Positions 7,026-8,747 of a stretch of 8,747 nt of DNA are shown here, piece after piece. Both the position numbers and the translations under genes were made by a program. The DNA comes from Campylobacteraceae bacterium. GTDB taxonomy: Bacteria > Campylobacterota > Campylobacteria > Campylobacterales > Sulfurospirillaceae. The stretch lies in assembly GCA_027055635.1 (NCBI GenBank), contig JALUMZ010000192.1, positions 1 through 8,747 on the forward strand. Direction: 5' to 3'. Numbering within the stretch: position 1 is the stretch's first letter; the number at the start of each line of letters is the position of its first letter. Under the pieces are notes generated by a model. It was given only the letters and a program-made list of their open reading frames with translations. It was not told the origin of the DNA and ran no database searches.

Positions 7026-7817
7026 ATGTTTTTAAAAAGTTTTATCACATTTGTATTTGTATTGATACTAAACCCCTCGGTTATCAACGCTCAAAATCTA
7101 AAGCCTCTTAAGGTCGGTATGGAGTTACAATATCCACCTTTTGAAATGAGTGAAAAAGATGGCACTCCAAGTGGTATTAGTGTAGATTTGGCAAAAGCAC
7201 TTGGAAAATATCTTGGCAGAAAAGTTATCATACAAAATATAGCTTGGGATGGGTTGATTCCATCTTTAAAAACCAAAAAAATAGATATAATCATATCATC
7301 CATGACTATCACCGATAAAAGAAAAAAAGTGATCGATTTTTCTATACCTTATGCACAATCTGATTTGTGCATCTTGACCAATCCAACTTCTGGTGTAAAA
7401 AGTGTAAAAGATTTGAATCAAAAAGATAAAGTAATTGCTGTCAAAAAAGGTACAACAGGGCATATTTATGCAGTTGACCACTTAAAAAAAGCAAAAGTTT
7501 TAGTTTTGGACAAAGAGAGTTCAGCAGTATTGGAAGTCATACAAAAAAGAGCTGACGCATTTATATATGACCAGCTAACTATATATAGAGACTGGAAGAA
7601 TCATCCAAAAACTACTGTTGCACTTCTTGCACCAATCACGAAAAATCCAGGATATTGGGGAATTGCTCTTAGACAAAATGAACCCCAACTCAAGGCAAAG
7701 ATAAATGATTTTATAAAAAAAGCAAAAAGCGATGGGACATTTGACAAGTTGGCATACAAATACCTAAAGGATGTCAAAAAGAAATTTGTTGAGCTGAATA
7801 TACCATTTTTCTTTTAG
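7026..7817 (+). CDS. Polar amino-acid ABC transporter substrate-binding protein
   Basis: This 263-residue periplasmic binding protein belongs to solute-binding family 3 (PF00497 type), which captures polar amino acids and hands them to a membrane permease. Residues 1-22 form a signal peptide with likely cleavage at INA|QN; no lipobox cysteine is present, so the protein is probably soluble. Family marks are YPPFE (36-40), GISVDLAKALG (50-60), SSMTITDKRKKVIDFSIPY (91-109, Arg99 in the usual carboxylate-binding place), KKGTTG (140-145) and AFIYDQLT (Asp182 in the usual amino-group-binding place). The intact Arg/Asp pair supports an alpha-amino-acid ligand, but the side-chain specificity cannot be read. 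The ATG has AGGAG six bases upstream. The permease ribosome site overlaps its TAG stop. The C-terminal tail (KKFVELNIPFFF) is a little unusual but in frame. Confidence 0.93.
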   Translation: MFLKSFITFVFVLILNPSVINAQNLKPLKVGMELQYPPFEMSEKDGTPSGISVDLAKALGKYLGRKVIIQNIAWDGLIPSLKTKKIDIIISSMTITDKRKKVIDFSIPYAQSDLCILTNPTSGVKSVKDLNQKDKVIAVKKGTTGHIYAVDHLKKAKVLVLDKESSAVLEVIQKRADAFIYDQLTIYRDWKNHPKTTVALLAPITKNPGYWGIALRQNEPQLKAKINDFIKKAKSDGTFDKLAYKYLKDVKKKFVELNIPFFF

Positions 7818-7820
7818 GAG
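7816..7820 (+). promoter_or_regulatory. Shine-Dalgarno of the permease gene
   Basis: AGGAG overlaps the stop codon of the binding-protein gene and lies six bases before ATC at 7827. The same motif and the same six-base spacing precede the ATG of the binding-protein gene, which supports initiation at 7827 rather than further downstream. Confidence 0.6.
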
Positions 7821-7826
7821 AAAGTA

Positions 7827-8618
7827 ATCGAACTAAAGAAATTTTTTATACAAGAACTCTCTTATAAGCAAGATGCAAATACTCAGGTACTTGTATATCT
7901 GTTTAACTTTATCTTGCTTTTTTCACTCATTGGTCTGTTTTTTTATTTTATGTTTATGGGTACACAATACAATTTTAATTGGCAAAGTATCTATGAATAC
8001 AGACAAAAGTTTATAGATGGTTTTATTGTGACTATTTTCATATCTTTTTTTGCACTGATTCTTAGTTTTTTTATTGGACTTTTTTTTGCCTATGGTCAAA
8101 ATTCTAGAATAATTTTGCTAAGATTTTTTTCAAGATTTTATATAGAAACTATCAGAGGAACACCTCTTTTAGTACAAATTCTTATATTTTTTTATGTAAT
8201 AGCTGCAAACATAGGACTAGACAACAGATATATAGCCGGAGTTTTGATTTTAGCAATTTTTTCTGGGGCATATATAAGCGAAATCATAAGAGCTGCCATA
8301 TTTAGCATATCCAAAGAGCAATACGAAACAGGTTTATCGCTAGGATTTACAACATTTCAAACATATAGATATATTATATTCCCTCAAGCATACAAGAGGA
8401 TAATACCTCCCCTGACCGGTCAATTTGCATCTATCATAAAAGATTCATCTCTGCTCTCAATAATATCAGTAAACGAGTTTACTATGAATGCGCAAGAGGT
8501 AAATTCCTATACATTTTCAACACTTGAAAGTTACATTCCTTTAGCTATAGGATATTTGCTCTTAACATATCCTATATCACTCTACTCTAGAAAATTAGAA
8601 AAGAGAATGAAGGATTAA
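7827..8618 (+). CDS. Amino-acid ABC transporter permease, probable ATC start
   Basis: This is the membrane subunit of a polar amino-acid ABC importer (HisM/GlnP type). The open frame runs from just after the binding-protein stop. Conserved marks are ETIRGTPLLVQILIFFYV, GAYISEIIRAAIFSI, and the ATPase-contacting EAA loop (EQYETGLSLGFTTFQTYRYIIFPQA, split here at its middle: EQYETGLSLGFTT then FQTYRYIIFPQA). About five transmembrane helices are visible. No ATG, GTG or TTG in this frame lies between the stop at 7815 and 7914. A TTG at 7914 would cut into the first helix and has no ribosome site. The ATC at 7827, six bases after AGGAG, yields 263 residues beginning (M)ELKKFFIQELSYKQD before an intact first helix. 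This is either a real AUC start or a mutated/misread ATG. The family is firm and the start is inferred. The ATPase partner is not in the window. Confidence 0.85.
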   Translation: MELKKFFIQELSYKQDANTQVLVYLFNFILLFSLIGLFFYFMFMGTQYNFNWQSIYEYRQKFIDGFIVTIFISFFALILSFFIGLFFAYGQNSRIILLRFFSRFYIETIRGTPLLVQILIFFYVIAANIGLDNRYIAGVLILAIFSGAYISEIIRAAIFSISKEQYETGLSLGFTTFQTYRYIIFPQAYKRIIPPLTGQFASIIKDSSLLSIISVNEFTMNAQEVNSYTFSTLESYIPLAIGYLLLTYPISLYSRKLEKRMKD

Positions 8619-8663
8619 ATTTATTAGACTTCTTGCATAACCCCTTGTAGTCTCAGCAACTCA
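8619..8663. other. Non-coding tail after the permease, left flank of the repeat
   Basis: These bases hold no gene. AGACTTC (8626-8632) is the exact reverse complement of GAAGTCT (8729-8735) on the far side of the inverted repeat, and TTGCATAACCCC follows. The AGACTT-TTGCATAA pattern resembles terminal repeats of some IS5-type elements from memory, which is only a hint. No T-run terminator is visible behind the permease stop. Confidence 0.35.
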
Positions 8664-8747
8664 TAGATAAATCTGAGCGAGGCAGTTTATCTCTTGCGTA
8701 GCCAAAGCTACGGATGAGATGAACTAACGAAGTCTCAGGCTTATCTA
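8664..8747. repeat. Long imperfect inverted repeat, possible mobile-element edge
   Basis: Two arms of about 40 bases (8664-8702 and 8707-8747) are near reverse complements around a CAAA loop. From the centre outward: CGTAGC/GCTACG pairs perfectly, AGTTTATCTC (8684-8693) pairs with GAGATGAACT (8716-8725) with one T/C change, CTGAG (8673-8677) pairs with CTCAG (8734-8738), and TAGATAA (8664-8670) pairs with TTATCTA (8741-8747). Intervening bases are mismatched. It has no open reading frame and looks less AT-rich than the genes beside it. The right arm stops only because the window ends. It could be a dispersed repeat, a MITE-like element or the end of an insertion sequence. Confidence 0.6.

Noticed and set aside
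7091..7481. Minus-strand open frames opposite the binding-protein gene
   Set aside because: They lie wholly within a clear solute-binding protein gene and show no motif or ribosome site of their own.
7914..8618. Permease starting at the TTG at 7914
   Set aside because: It would remove the beginning of the first transmembrane helix, has no Shine-Dalgarno, and leaves 29 sensible upstream residues unused after a strong AGGAG.
8697..8712. Rho-independent terminator for the transporter genes
   Set aside because: The CGTAGC/GCTACG hairpin is good, but no T-run follows and it forms the centre of a much longer inverted repeat.

Overview
The window is AT-rich, tightly packed bacterial DNA, with most genes overlapping or separated by only a few bases. 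The base composition, Lys/Ile/Phe-rich proteins and gene content suggest a Campylobacterota (epsilonproteobacterial) chromosome of the Sulfurimonas/Arcobacter type. No marker gene in the window proves this, so the assignment is an inference.

Layout. Bases 10-6893 hold seven minus-strand genes that read as one transcription unit starting at purU. In transcription order they are purU (formyltetrahydrofolate deformylase), trmL (tRNA wobble-ribose methyltransferase), a HI0933/YhiN-type flavoprotein, an exported endonuclease/exonuclease/phosphatase-fold enzyme, a 42-codon single-pass membrane protein, and two adjacent MutS-like ATPases that lack mismatch-recognition domains. Most junctions are stop/start overlaps (14 bp, GTGA, TAATG, ATGA), so translational coupling is likely. 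The only gaps are 8 bp (purU/trmL) and 101 bp (before the first MutS-like gene).

A 132-bp divergent intergenic region (6894-7025) separates this unit from a plus-strand pair: a polar amino-acid ABC transporter binding protein (7026-7817) and its membrane permease (best read as 7827-8618). It carries TATAAT boxes facing both ways and two small palindromes. The permease has no ATG, GTG or TTG at a position that gives a whole protein. A good Shine-Dalgarno and the sequence after it point to an ATC start codon. No ATP-binding subunit is present before the window ends.

The last ~130 bases (8619-8747) are non-coding and contain a long imperfect inverted repeat with a perfect 6-bp stem at its centre. 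It looks like a dispersed repeat or the edge of a mobile element and runs to the end of the window.

Function. The minus-strand unit is mostly housekeeping (one-carbon metabolism and tRNA modification) joined to poorly understood proteins. The most interesting items are the co-translated MutS-like pair, the unlisted small membrane protein, and the apparent AUC start of the permease. I see no CRISPR array, tRNA, rRNA, toxin-antitoxin or phage-defence cassette.
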